Shown one piece after another: positions 42,371-50,745 of a stretch of DNA of 56,158 nucleotides. Each line of letters starts with the position of its first letter. The first letter of the stretch is position 1. The notes beneath the pieces are model-generated. The model was not told the DNA's origin. It ran no database searches and saw nothing but the letters and a program-made list of their open reading frames with translations. The position numbers were made by a program, and so were the translations under genes. Origin of the DNA: an uncultured Rothia sp. (GTDB lineage Bacteria; Actinomycetota; Actinomycetes; Actinomycetales; Micrococcaceae); the NCBI GenBank assembly GCA_946222285.1, contig CAMIIP010000009.1:1-56158 (forward strand). The letters are read 5' to 3'.

Positions 42371-43996
42371 TTGCAGCCTGAAACCATCGTCCTGGACGGT
42401 TGCTCCCTGAGCTGGCGGGAGCTGGAGCTGGTCTTAAGCGGTCGCCCGGTGCATATTGAGCTTTCTGAGGTAGCTGAGCAACAGATGCGGGTGGTTCGCG
42501 CCGCTGCCCTGAACAACCTTGACAGCAATCCTGACCTGCGCGTCTATGGCTGGAATCAAGCATTAGGTCCGCTTAAAGATCAGCCCCTGAGCCCTGCTGA
42601 GCAGCGTGCTTTTCAGCGTAATGTTCTGCGATCCCACCACGCCGGAATCGGCAGGTATCTGCCGGAACATGTGGCGCGATTAGCCTTGATTATTCGTGCC
42701 AATACGCTGGCTCGTGGCACTGCCGGAGTGCGTCCTGAGTTGGTGCACCGCATCATTGAAGTGGTCAACGCTGGGCTGGCTCCGCTCATGCCCGATACCG
42801 GCTCTATGGGTACCGGTGACCTTCAGCCCATGGCTGCCGCCGGTCTTTTTCTCATGGGTGATCCGCAAGCCCAGGTTCTGTGTGATGGGTGCGAGCGCAA
42901 ACTCGCCCAGCATGTCTGCCAGCAAGCAGGAGTTGCAGATACTTTCGAGCTGGAAGCCGGTGAGGCTATCGCGCTCATTTCGGGTTCGGCGGTACTTTCT
43001 GCGGCACTGGCGGAGGCAGTCTTCCGCACTGTTCAGCAGACTCAGACTTTTCTGGGCGGCTTTGCCCTGTTCTGCGAGGCAACCCGCGCCGAGAAGCAGG
43101 CCTTTGATGCGCGGATGCACTCTGAACGTCATATCCCCGCTGAGAATCTGGTTGCGGAAAACATCATGGCGCTCATTGGGGATTCGCACTGGGCAACGGG
43201 GCAGGGACGACGTCGCGCCGGGGAAGTACGCCCGCGTATTCAAGATGCGACGTCTGTCCGCTCTGTTCCCCATCAGCTAGCGGCACTGCTGCAGGAGACT
43301 GAACGCGCCAAGGTGGAATTGGAACGCGATATTATCGCCTCTACCTGTAATCCGATTATCTTGCCCGATGCCGACGGTAACTATGAGTTTTTGTCCGGCG
43401 GTAATTGGGATGGCACGGTGCTGGGGCATATCGCTCATTCGCTGAATGTGTGTATTACGCGTTTGGCGGTGCTCACCAAAGACCTTTCGGGCAGGCTGAC
43501 CTATGAGGGCTGGAGTTACGGTTTGCCGCCGTCCTTGGCCGGCGGGCAACTGGGGCTGAACTCGGGTATGACGCTGCTTCACACCACCGGTGCTGCTCTT
43601 ATTCCTGAGATGCAGGTGCGTGCTAATCCTGTAGGTACTCTCTCTTTTCCTATTAAGGGCGGGCAGGAGGATCAGAACACGATGGCGATGGCGGCAGTTC
43701 ACAATCTGATGTCTAATATTCGCCGTAACGATTCTCTCCAAGCGATTCTGCTCTTGATGTCTGCTCAGGGAATTTATCTGCTCTATCAGATCATGGACGG
43801 TTTGAACCTGGGCACAGGTTCGGGCAGGGTCTATTCCAGGGTACGACGCGCGGTCGCTCCGCTAGAGGAGGACCGGGCACTAGTGGGGGATTTAGAGATT
43901 ATCACCGGACTCGTGCGAGACGGCTCTGTAGCTGAAACGGTAGAAGAAGCCATTGACCTGGGGCAGTCCACTCGCTCAGGAATGTACTTTATATGA
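42371..43996 (+). CDS. Aromatic amino acid lyase family protein lacking the MIO triad, proposed ergothionase
   Basis: The fold and many motifs are those of histidine ammonia-lyase: NVLRSHHAGIGRYLP, ANTLARGTAGVRPELV, CNPIILPDADGNYEFLSGGNWDG and EDQNTMAMAAVHNL. The segment that should contain Ala-Ser-Gly for the self-made MIO cofactor instead reads GSMGTGDLQP (residues 144-153), with no Ser. The usual active-site Tyr of QDPYSLR is Thr (QDATSVR, residues 291-297). An MIO-free member fits elimination of a good leaving group such as trimethylamine. The ergothionase of Treponema denticola, an oral bacterium, belongs to this fold. The start is TTG 42371, nine bases after the DUF917 stop. Confidence 0.78.
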   Translation: MQPETIVLDGCSLSWRELELVLSGRPVHIELSEVAEQQMRVVRAAALNNLDSNPDLRVYGWNQALGPLKDQPLSPAEQRAFQRNVLRSHHAGIGRYLPEHVARLALIIRANTLARGTAGVRPELVHRIIEVVNAGLAPLMPDTGSMGTGDLQPMAAAGLFLMGDPQAQVLCDGCERKLAQHVCQQAGVADTFELEAGEAIALISGSAVLSAALAEAVFRTVQQTQTFLGGFALFCEATRAEKQAFDARMHSERHIPAENLVAENIMALIGDSHWATGQGRRRAGEVRPRIQDATSVRSVPHQLAALLQETERAKVELERDIIASTCNPIILPDADGNYEFLSGGNWDGTVLGHIAHSLNVCITRLAVLTKDLSGRLTYEGWSYGLPPSLAGGQLGLNSGMTLLHTTGAALIPEMQVRANPVGTLSFPIKGGQEDQNTMAMAAVHNLMSNIRRNDSLQAILLLMSAQGIYLLYQIMDGLNLGTGSGRVYSRVRRAVAPLEEDRALVGDLEIITGLVRDGSVAETVEEAIDLGQSTRSGMYFI

Positions 43997-44085
43997 CGTT
44001 TGTGTCTTTATAAGTCGTGTTTCTTTTACCGGGCGCTTTCTGCCTTTACGCTTAGTAGAACATCGGAACAAATAAGGATGCCCCC

Positions 44086-45150
44086 GTGCCAACCCAGCAA
44101 AACGCGATCGAGTTCAAATCGGTTACCAAGAAATACGGCGAGAATACCGTGGTGGATCATCTCAATCTGAGTATCCCGGCGGGTAAGATTACGGTTTTTG
44201 TGGGGCCCTCGGGCTGTGGTAAGACCACTTCGCTTCGCATGATTAATCGCATGGTGGAACACACTAGCGGCACTATTGTGGTGAAGGGTGAGGATAATAC
44301 TGAACGCCCTGCTTACGAGCTTCGCCGATCTATGGGCTATGTGTTGCAGCAGGCGGGGCTCATGCCTCATAGCACTATTCTCGACAATATTGCTACTGTT
44401 CCCCGGCTAAACGGCGCTCCCGCTCGTCAGGCTAAAAAACAGGCGTTGGAACTGTTGAACACGGTGGGCTTGGACGATTCCTTTGCCAAGCGTTATCCCG
44501 CTCAGCTCTCGGGCGGTCAGGCGCAGCGCGTGGGTGTGGCTCGTGCTTTGGCCTCTGAATCCTCGATTTTGCTCATGGACGAGCCTTTCTCCGCCGTCGA
44601 CCCGGTGGTTCGTGCGGATCTGCAAAAAGAACTTCTGCGCTTGCAGGGCACACTCGGTCGCACCATTATTTTCGTGACTCACGATATGGACGAGGCAATT
44701 CTGCTGGGCGACTATGTTGCGGTTTTCGCTCGTGGTGGGCGCATTGCGCAGTTTGGAACTCCTGAGGAAATTTTGCGCGAACCTGCCGATGACTTCGTCG
44801 CTTCCTTTGTGGGGCGTGACCGTGGTATGCGTCGTCTGACTTTCGCATCGGGCGCTCACTTGCCCATTCACTCTCTTGATTCTCAAGAGACCCCCTGGCA
44901 ACAGTGGGAACTCAAGGTTGAAGACGGTCGCCCTGCTGGCTGGCGCATTGGCGATCGACTCATTCCCGGCGGATCCCTTTTTGGCGAAGGCGGAACCCTA
45001 CGAGACGCCCTCGATTCCGTTCTCTCCTCACCCTCGGGCTGGGGCGTAGCGGTGGATCATGAAGGCAAAGTGCTGGGTCTACTCAAATCTGAAGACGTTC
45101 TGACTGCCACCGAACAAGAACGGTTGATTCGGTACGGAGTGTCTGCGTGA
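44086..45150 (+). CDS. Quaternary-amine-type ABC transporter ATPase (OpuCA/ProV-like)
   Basis: Walker A is VGPSGCGKTTSLRMINRM, the signature is LSGGQAQRVGVARAL, Walker B is SILLMDEPFSAVDPVVR and the switch is VTHDMDEAILLGD. The C-terminal extension of about 100 residues ends in a single CBS-like stretch (AVDHEGKVLGLLKSEDVL), as in OpuC-type glycine-betaine importers. The motif LMPHSTILDNIATVPRL is typical of that subfamily. The GTG start at 44086 has AAGGAT before it. It is followed with ATGA-type overlaps by two permeases and then by the binding protein, so all four form one importer. Confidence 0.9.
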   Translation: MPTQQNAIEFKSVTKKYGENTVVDHLNLSIPAGKITVFVGPSGCGKTTSLRMINRMVEHTSGTIVVKGEDNTERPAYELRRSMGYVLQQAGLMPHSTILDNIATVPRLNGAPARQAKKQALELLNTVGLDDSFAKRYPAQLSGGQAQRVGVARALASESSILLMDEPFSAVDPVVRADLQKELLRLQGTLGRTIIFVTHDMDEAILLGDYVAVFARGGRIAQFGTPEEILREPADDFVASFVGRDRGMRRLTFASGAHLPIHSLDSQETPWQQWELKVEDGRPAGWRIGDRLIPGGSLFGEGGTLRDALDSVLSSPSGWGVAVDHEGKVLGLLKSEDVLTATEQERLIRYGVSA

Positions 45151-45821
45151 ACTGGCTTTCCTCTAACTTCCCTTATGTAGGGGAGCTGACTGTTTTACAT
45201 CTGTTGCAGTCCATCATTCCGGTAATTTTTGGAACCATTGTTGCTATTCCGATTGCCCGTTTTGCTATGGGACGCCGCAGAGACGGTCGCTCCACCGAGC
45301 GCACGACCGGTGCCGGTAAGCTACGGCGCGGTTTCGTTATTCACTCTGCCGCACTGCTCTACACGATTCCGTCGCTGGCGCTCTTTGTGCTCATGCCGCT
45401 GGTGCTGGGTACTTCCATTACCTCTCTGGTGAATGTCTTTGTGGCGCTGACCCTCTACGTGATTGCCATGATGGTACGCTCCGCTGTTGATGCTTTCGAC
45501 TCGGTTTCTCCGGTGACCCTCGAATCTGCCACGGCCATAGACTACCGACCCGTGCGTCGTTTCTGGGCGGTGGAGTTACCGCTCGCTGTCCCCGTGTTGA
45601 TCGCCGGGTTGCGCGTAGCTTTGGTGTCTAACATTTCGATGGTTTCGGTCGGCGCCGTGATAGGCATTCAATCCCTCGGTACTCTCTTCACCGATGGACT
45701 GCGCCGCGACCTACCCGCCGAAATCATCACCGGCATTGTGGCAACCGTGATTCTCGCGCTCGTCCTTGATCGCCTGCTTGCCCTACTAGGCGCATTCCTT
45801 ACCCGCTGGAGGGCAGCATGA
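45147..45821 (+). CDS. OpuC/EgtU-like ABC permease 1
   Basis: The protein is about 224 residues with five or six helices of the ProW/OpuCB family (SIIPVIFGTIVAIPIARF, TIPSLALFVLMPLVLGTSI). The EAA-like coupling loop is VTLESATAIDYRPVRRFWAVELPLAVPV. A charged insert RRRDGRSTERTTGAGKLRR sits between helices 1 and 2, longer than usual. GTG 45147 overlaps the ATPase stop (GTGA), and its own stop overlaps the next start (ATGA). It is part of the quaternary-amine importer. Confidence 0.88.
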   Translation: MNWLSSNFPYVGELTVLHLLQSIIPVIFGTIVAIPIARFAMGRRRDGRSTERTTGAGKLRRGFVIHSAALLYTIPSLALFVLMPLVLGTSITSLVNVFVALTLYVIAMMVRSAVDAFDSVSPVTLESATAIDYRPVRRFWAVELPLAVPVLIAGLRVALVSNISMVSVGAVIGIQSLGTLFTDGLRRDLPAEIITGIVATVILALVLDRLLALLGAFLTRWRAA

Positions 45822-46477
45822 ACATCTTTGACAAAACATGGGCATGGTTCACTACCGACGGCGCGTGGACCGGTCCCGGCGGCATCTTCCAACGCCTGGG
45901 TGAACACCTGGGCTATGCCGGTCTGATTCTTCTGATGGCCGCGCTGATTGCTATCCCCATCGGTCTGTGGGTGGGGCATACCGGTAAAGGCGAGAACATC
46001 GTGGTGGGCATAACTGGGGCACTGCGCTCTTTGCCCACCCTCGGTCTGCTCACCCTCTTTGCCCTCTGGCTGGGGCTGGGTCTTACAGCTCCTGTTACAG
46101 CGCTGGTTGTTTTAGCGATTTCGCCCCTACTTGCCGGAATCTACTCGGGCATCGCGGCGGTAGACCCCATCACTGTGGACGCCGCCCGCGCCCAGGGCAT
46201 GACCGAATGGCAGATCCTGACCCGCGTGGAAATACCCCTGGCCCTGCCGCTTATTTTCGGCGGAATCCGTAACGCCACCCTACAGATCATCGCCACGGTC
46301 ACCATCATGGCTTATATCAATCTCGGCGGACTAGGCCGTTACCTTATCGACGGCTTAGCCGTGCGCGACTATCCCCGCATGGTCGCCGCCGTGGTGCTGG
46401 TTGCCGTGCTCGCGCTCGTCGTCGATCTTCTCATCTCTCTTATTCAACGCGCTTTAACTACTCCCGGAACCCGATAG
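45818..46477 (+). CDS. OpuC/EgtU-like ABC permease 2
   Basis: The second permease keeps the family core GALRSLPTLGLLTLFALWLGLG and the coupling loop ITVDAARAQGMTEWQILTRVEIPLALPLIFGGIR. The C-terminal helices include MVAAVVLVAVLALVVDLL. Two separate permeases with a separate binding protein are the OpuC layout, unlike EgtU of Streptococcus, in which permease and binder are fused. ATG 45818 overlaps the previous stop. Confidence 0.88.
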   Translation: MNIFDKTWAWFTTDGAWTGPGGIFQRLGEHLGYAGLILLMAALIAIPIGLWVGHTGKGENIVVGITGALRSLPTLGLLTLFALWLGLGLTAPVTALVVLAISPLLAGIYSGIAAVDPITVDAARAQGMTEWQILTRVEIPLALPLIFGGIRNATLQIIATVTIMAYINLGGLGRYLIDGLAVRDYPRMVAAVVLVAVLALVVDLLISLIQRALTTPGTR

Positions 46478-46486
46478 GAAGCCCCC

Positions 46487-47410
46487 ATGACTGTGAATAT
46501 TAATCGTCGCCACCTTCTCGGGTTGGCAGGAATTGGTGCTTCAACGCTGGTGCTTTCTGCCTGCGGACTCTCCGGCGAGACCGCTTTCGGCTCTGGCTCA
46601 ACCAGTGACACCGTCATTATCGGCTCGGCAGATTTTACCGAGTCGCAGATTATCGCTGAAATCTATGCGGCGGCGCTGAATAAGCGCGGCCTGGCTGCAG
46701 AGACCCGCCCCGCTATTGGTGCTCGTGAGGCATACATCGGTTCCCTGCAAGAAGGCACTGTGGGCGTGGTTCCTGACTACAGCGGCAACCTTTTGCTCTT
46801 TGTCGATGCGGAAACTAAGGCGCAGACCCCCGAGCAGATTATGGAGGCGCTTCCTGACGCTTTGCCTGAGCAGCTTTCTGTTTTGGATGCTTCTCCGGCG
46901 GAAAATAAGGATTCGCTGGTGGTTACTGCTGAACTTGCGCAGAAGCTTGGGTTGAAGTCTATTGCCGATTTAGCGGCACACAGTTCGGAGCTGTCTTTGG
47001 GCGCTCCTCCCGAGTTCGCCGAGCGTTCCTATGGTTTGCCCGGGTTGAAGAAGAACTATGGCTTTGAACCGGCTAAGTTCTCTCCGGTGAACGACGGCGG
47101 CGGTCCGCTCACCGTGCAGGCGCTGCTGGACGATCAGGTGCAGGTGGCTGATCTTTTCTCTACCGACCCTGCAATTGAGCGCAATAAGTTTGTGGTGCTA
47201 GAGGATCCGAAGAATAACTTCCTAGCGCAGCAGGTGGTTCCTGTGGTGAATGCCCGCCAAGTGTCTGTTGCCGCAGCGGATGCGCTCAATGAGATTTCTG
47301 CTCTGCTCACTACCGAGGATTTGATTGCTCTCAATGACCGGGTTTCTGGTGAGGAGAAGGCTAATCCGGCAACCGCCGCAGGAGACTGGGTGGAGGAGAA
47401 ACTGAAGTAG
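46487..47410 (+). CDS. Quaternary-amine-type ABC binding lipoprotein (OpuCC/OsmF/EgtU-like)
   Basis: The signal RRHLLGLAGIGASTLVLSAC ends in a lipobox. The mature domain begins TVIIGSADFTESQIIAEIYAAALNKRG, the signature of OpuAC-type binding proteins for betaines. NDGGGPLTVQALLDDQVQVADLFSTDPAI is the conserved hinge and C-terminal region. The family binds trimethylammonium ligands in an aromatic cage; ergothioneine is bound by the related EgtU. The ligand here is inferred from the adjacent lyase and urocanase-like genes. ATG 46487 follows GGAAG. A 61-bp palindrome lies after the stop. Confidence 0.88.
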   Translation: MTVNINRRHLLGLAGIGASTLVLSACGLSGETAFGSGSTSDTVIIGSADFTESQIIAEIYAAALNKRGLAAETRPAIGAREAYIGSLQEGTVGVVPDYSGNLLLFVDAETKAQTPEQIMEALPDALPEQLSVLDASPAENKDSLVVTAELAQKLGLKSIADLAAHSSELSLGAPPEFAERSYGLPGLKKNYGFEPAKFSPVNDGGGPLTVQALLDDQVQVADLFSTDPAIERNKFVVLEDPKNNFLAQQVVPVVNARQVSVAAADALNEISALLTTEDLIALNDRVSGEEKANPATAAGDWVEEKLK

Positions 47411-47435
47411 CCCACCCGTCCGTCCTATCCGGTTT

Positions 47436-47496
47436 CTGACCGTCTGAGCGCGTTTTGACCACCGCTAAGATGGTCAAAACGAGCTCAGACGGTCAG
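47436..47496. repeat. 61-bp palindromic repeat, copy 2
   Basis: The arms match copy 1 with one mismatch (GCGC for GCTC). The loop CCGCTAAGA is the reverse complement of the copy 1 loop, so the element is in opposite orientation. It lies between the convergent binding-protein and DUF559 genes and ends one base before the latter's stop. Confidence 0.85.
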
Positions 47497-48396
47497 CTAC
47501 ATCAAAAACCGTGCAAGTTGTCTTTTGACCGTTTCAGCCCGATAAAACACATCGTTCCATTCCACCCGAAAAACCTGATACCCCAACCGTTGAAGCTTTT
47601 TCTCCCGGGATCGCTCTCTAATAAGTGCTTGATCGGTGGGCTGATAATCGGTGTATTTCATCCTTCCATCAAATTCAACAATGACATTGCTGCCTTTAAC
47701 GAAGAAATCACCTCGAAAGATTTCTCCATCAACTCTCAGCTCAAATTGTTCGATGTACTCTACCTTGAGGTCTTCGAGAATCAAACGTGTGAGTGTTTCT
47801 CCCGGTGACTCAGCGAGAGGGCTCATCAAGTCTGCTACCTGCCAGACACGTTTCTTATTACGCCCCGAATAATTCTTGAGTTCTGCCCGTAGCTCGTGAA
47901 CGCTCAAAGAATGCAAATGCAATGCAGAATCCGCAATAGAAACACCAAAACGTAATGGAGTAGTTGCTGCACAATCCCGAACGGTGAGAGGGAGGGACGT
48001 CGTCGTTAAGCCTTGTGCAGTTGTCACTAAAGAAAGGGAGTCGCGCGGCATTGCATGTTTAATAACATTTCGGCTATTTCCGCGGGATGACGGCGGCGTA
48101 TAGAGGTGAATCTTTTTAGGGACGACGAGCTTCGCCAGAGAGTATATAGAAGCGGCTGATTGGTGTGAAAATACAGCAGAAGACGATACCTTACTGAAGG
48201 CTAGTATCTCGAGAGAGTATTTTTCCCACGCTTTAAGATTTTGATAGTGAGTGTTCCAGATATAAACGCCACGACGGGGTTTTAGTAATTGATGGTTCCT
48301 CACGAGTTGAGCGATTTTGTAGTCACTGAGTCCTTGTTCGTGGAATTGTTCAGAAGTCAGGAGCAGGGAATCTAAATGGCTTAGAGATGTCGTCAT
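47497..48396 (-). CDS. DUF559-type protein with AbiEi-like N-terminal domain
   Basis: The N-terminal 50 residues (EQGLSDYKIAQLVRNHQLLKPRRGVYI) resemble the winged-helix DNA-binding domain of AbiEi-type antitoxins. The middle has VFSHQSAASIYSL. The C-terminus (FRGDFFVKGSNVIVEFDGRMKYTD ... RLGYQVFRVEWNDVF) is a DUF559/Vsr-like nuclease fold of the PD-(D/E)xK type, with D, E and likely K/R positions present. Such orphan fusions are very common in actinobacteria, often in variable regions, and their role is unclear. No partner toxin gene is adjacent. ATG 48396 starts the frame without a strong ribosome-binding site. Confidence 0.75.
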   Translation of the reverse strand: MTTSLSHLDSLLLTSEQFHEQGLSDYKIAQLVRNHQLLKPRRGVYIWNTHYQNLKAWEKYSLEILAFSKVSSSAVFSHQSAASIYSLAKLVVPKKIHLYTPPSSRGNSRNVIKHAMPRDSLSLVTTAQGLTTTSLPLTVRDCAATTPLRFGVSIADSALHLHSLSVHELRAELKNYSGRNKKRVWQVADLMSPLAESPGETLTRLILEDLKVEYIEQFELRVDGEIFRGDFFVKGSNVIVEFDGRMKYTDYQPTDQALIRERSREKKLQRLGYQVFRVEWNDVFYRAETVKRQLARFLM

Positions 48397-48528
48397 GCTT
48401 CGATTATGGAAAGAGAAGCGGATTCTAGAATACCTATGTGAAAATCTGTGGAAAATATTCTAGTGTTTCCCCTAGTCAGAAGTTATCCACAGGTGCTCTG
48501 TACGCAAGTTTTAGTGTATAGATAGTAA

Positions 48529-48589
48529 ATGACCGGCCTAGCTCGTTTTGACCACCGCTAAGATGATCAAAACGAGCTCAGACGGTCAG
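48529..48589. repeat. 61-bp palindromic repeat, copy 3
   Basis: This copy has the same loop as copy 2 and several arm mismatches (GACCGGCCTAGCTC on the left, TGATCAAAAC on the right). It lies just after the minus-strand treP stop and so could end the tre operon. Confidence 0.8.
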
Positions 48590-48605
48590 CTACCGGAGGA
48601 TAACC

Positions 48606-50670
48606 CTAAGCCACTGGCTCCCGCTTACCCAGGCGCTTCTTTTCCACTACACGCTCCTTGGTCAAGTCTGAATCCTTGAAACCGAAGAAGTAGACGAGGC
48701 AGAAGGAAACAATCACGGTAGCGATTGAGGCAAGCCAGAAGCCTGTCCAGGATTGATCCGGTCCGGTCTCTGGATTGATGAAGCTGAAGAAGCCGATGAG
48801 CGATCCTACGAAGCCCCACATGTTCACGTTCATGAAGCCGGTGATGAAACCGCCCACGGCTGCACCCACGGAAGCGAGCATGAATACGCGACCGTACTTG
48901 AGGTTGATGCCGTACATAGCGGGTTCGGTGATGCCACAAAAACCTGCGATTGCGGCGGAACCGGATAGATCCTTCATCTGCTCATTCTTGGTCTTAGCAA
49001 AGACGGCGAGAGCGCCAGCGCCCTGCGCCACCATGGTTACCGAGATGATTGCGTTGAGGTAGGAGTGGCCCTGTGATGCAATGTCGTTAGCAACAATCGG
49101 GATCACCGCCCAGTGCAGCCCGAAGATGACGAGGCACTGGTAGAAGGCACCAATGAGTAGGCCAGAGACGGATGGCGAGAGGTCGTAAACCCACTGAATA
49201 CCGCCGGCAATACCGTTGGAGATCCACATGATGATGGGTCCGAGAACCACGAGAATCAGCAGGGAAACCACGAATACCTCAATCAGAGGCACAAAAATCA
49301 TGCGCAAAACTGCGGGAATCCACTTCTTCAGTACGGGTTCAATTTTGGCGCACAGTCAGGCGGCTACGATCATGGGGGAAGATGGAGTAGGTGTAGGACG
49401 CCATGGGGAAGGGAAGGCCAAAGAATTCGGCGTTGGTGGAGATACCGAGAATTGAACCGGTAGCCTCGCCTTGTGAAATCGCGTTGATGGTGGGGTATGC
49501 AAGCACGCCACCGATGATGGAGACGATAATCGGGTCTGCTCCCAAACGCCGCGCGGCGGTGAAGCCCACGAAAATTGGCAGGAAGTAGAAGACGGCGTCA
49601 CCCATAGCGTTGATAATGGTGAAGGTTTGCGATTCTTTATCGACCAACTCGTAGTAGGTCAGAATCGTCAGGATACCTTTGAGCACACCCGATGCTGCCA
49701 AAAGACCGATCACGGGCATCATGGAGCCGGTAATTACGCCAATCAGAGAAGAGAATCCCCACTTGAACCAGCCGCCCACGGTGGTGGGGCGCTCTGCGGG
49801 TTCTACCTCTGATTCGGTTTCTCCGCCTGCTTTGTTATTACCGATTTGGCGCACGACGGCGTCGTACACGTCTTCAACGGCGGGACCGATAACTACCTGG
49901 TACTGGCCGCCTGCGCGGGCAACGTCAATGACGCCGTCGAGGTTGGAAACTACCTGATCGTTAGCTTTGGAGTCGTCTTTGAGGTAGAAACGCACGCGGG
50001 TGATGCAGTGGATAACGCTCTTAACGTTTTCTTTACCACCGATGTTGTTGAGGATATCCCAGGCCAGTGCGTCGTAGCCTGTGAGGTTGGCAGGACGCGC
50101 GGCGCTAGGGCTGATTGCCTCAGCGCTGGTAGCTCCGGTAGATTCAGCTTGGGCAGCACCTGCGGATGTGCCGATAGCACCTGAATCAGCTACACCAGCA
50201 TCTTCACCCTTGAGAATCACCTCAGCAGCAGGTTCACCTGCGGAAACAAGTCCCGTGTGAACGTCAATATTTTCAACGAGCTTGGGGGTGTTAGTAATAG
50301 CCAGAATCGCAGCGGTGTCTTTACCAGCGGCGCGAACTGCGGCCAGATCCATGCTGGCAATGCGCTGACCAGCTTCAACGCTCTGCCCTTTTTCTAGGAG
50401 CATTTCAAAGGGCGCGCCGTCGAGTTCAACGGTGTCTACGCCCAAGTGGAGCAGAAATTCTAGACCGTTTTCAGCTTTGATACCTACAGCGTGCTTGGTG
50501 TTCACCACCATGGTGACCTTACCCGAAATGGGGGAGATCACGGTGTTCTCGGTGGGGTTTACTCCGAATCCTTTTCCGAGTTTTCCGCCGGAAAAGACCG
50601 GATCGGGAATCTCGCTCATGGGGATAACCTCGCCCGTCATAGGGGCGAGGACGGAAACAGTCTTAGCCAT
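48606..50670 (-). pseudogene. treP: Trehalose-type PTS permease EIIABC (treP), frameshift plus nonsense
   Basis: From ATG 50670 the gene codes for an EIIA domain (LEFLLHLGVDTVELDG with the active His), an EIIB domain (VIHCITRVRFYLKDD with the active Cys) and the start of EIIC. The frame is lost at a C-run (49374-49378 on the plus strand) where four Cs rather than five keep the frame (TYSIFP to MIVAA). In the restored frame a TGA (49356-49358) stands where the family has Trp before LCAKIEPVLKKWIPAVL. The rest of EIIC is intact to 48606. The product would import and phosphorylate trehalose. Both lesions affect the membrane domain, so transport is probably lost. Confidence 0.85.
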
Positions 50671-50745
50671 GACTGTGCCTCATTTCTGTGTGATTTCGGC
50701 AAGACCGGCGCAGTGGATTCTGTTTCCGGTGGCGTTTGCCGTGTG

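Noticed and set aside
47497..48396. Type IV toxin-antitoxin pair or abortive-infection system
   Set aside because: Only the AbiEi-like/DUF559 protein is present; no AbiEii-type nucleotidyltransferase is adjacent.
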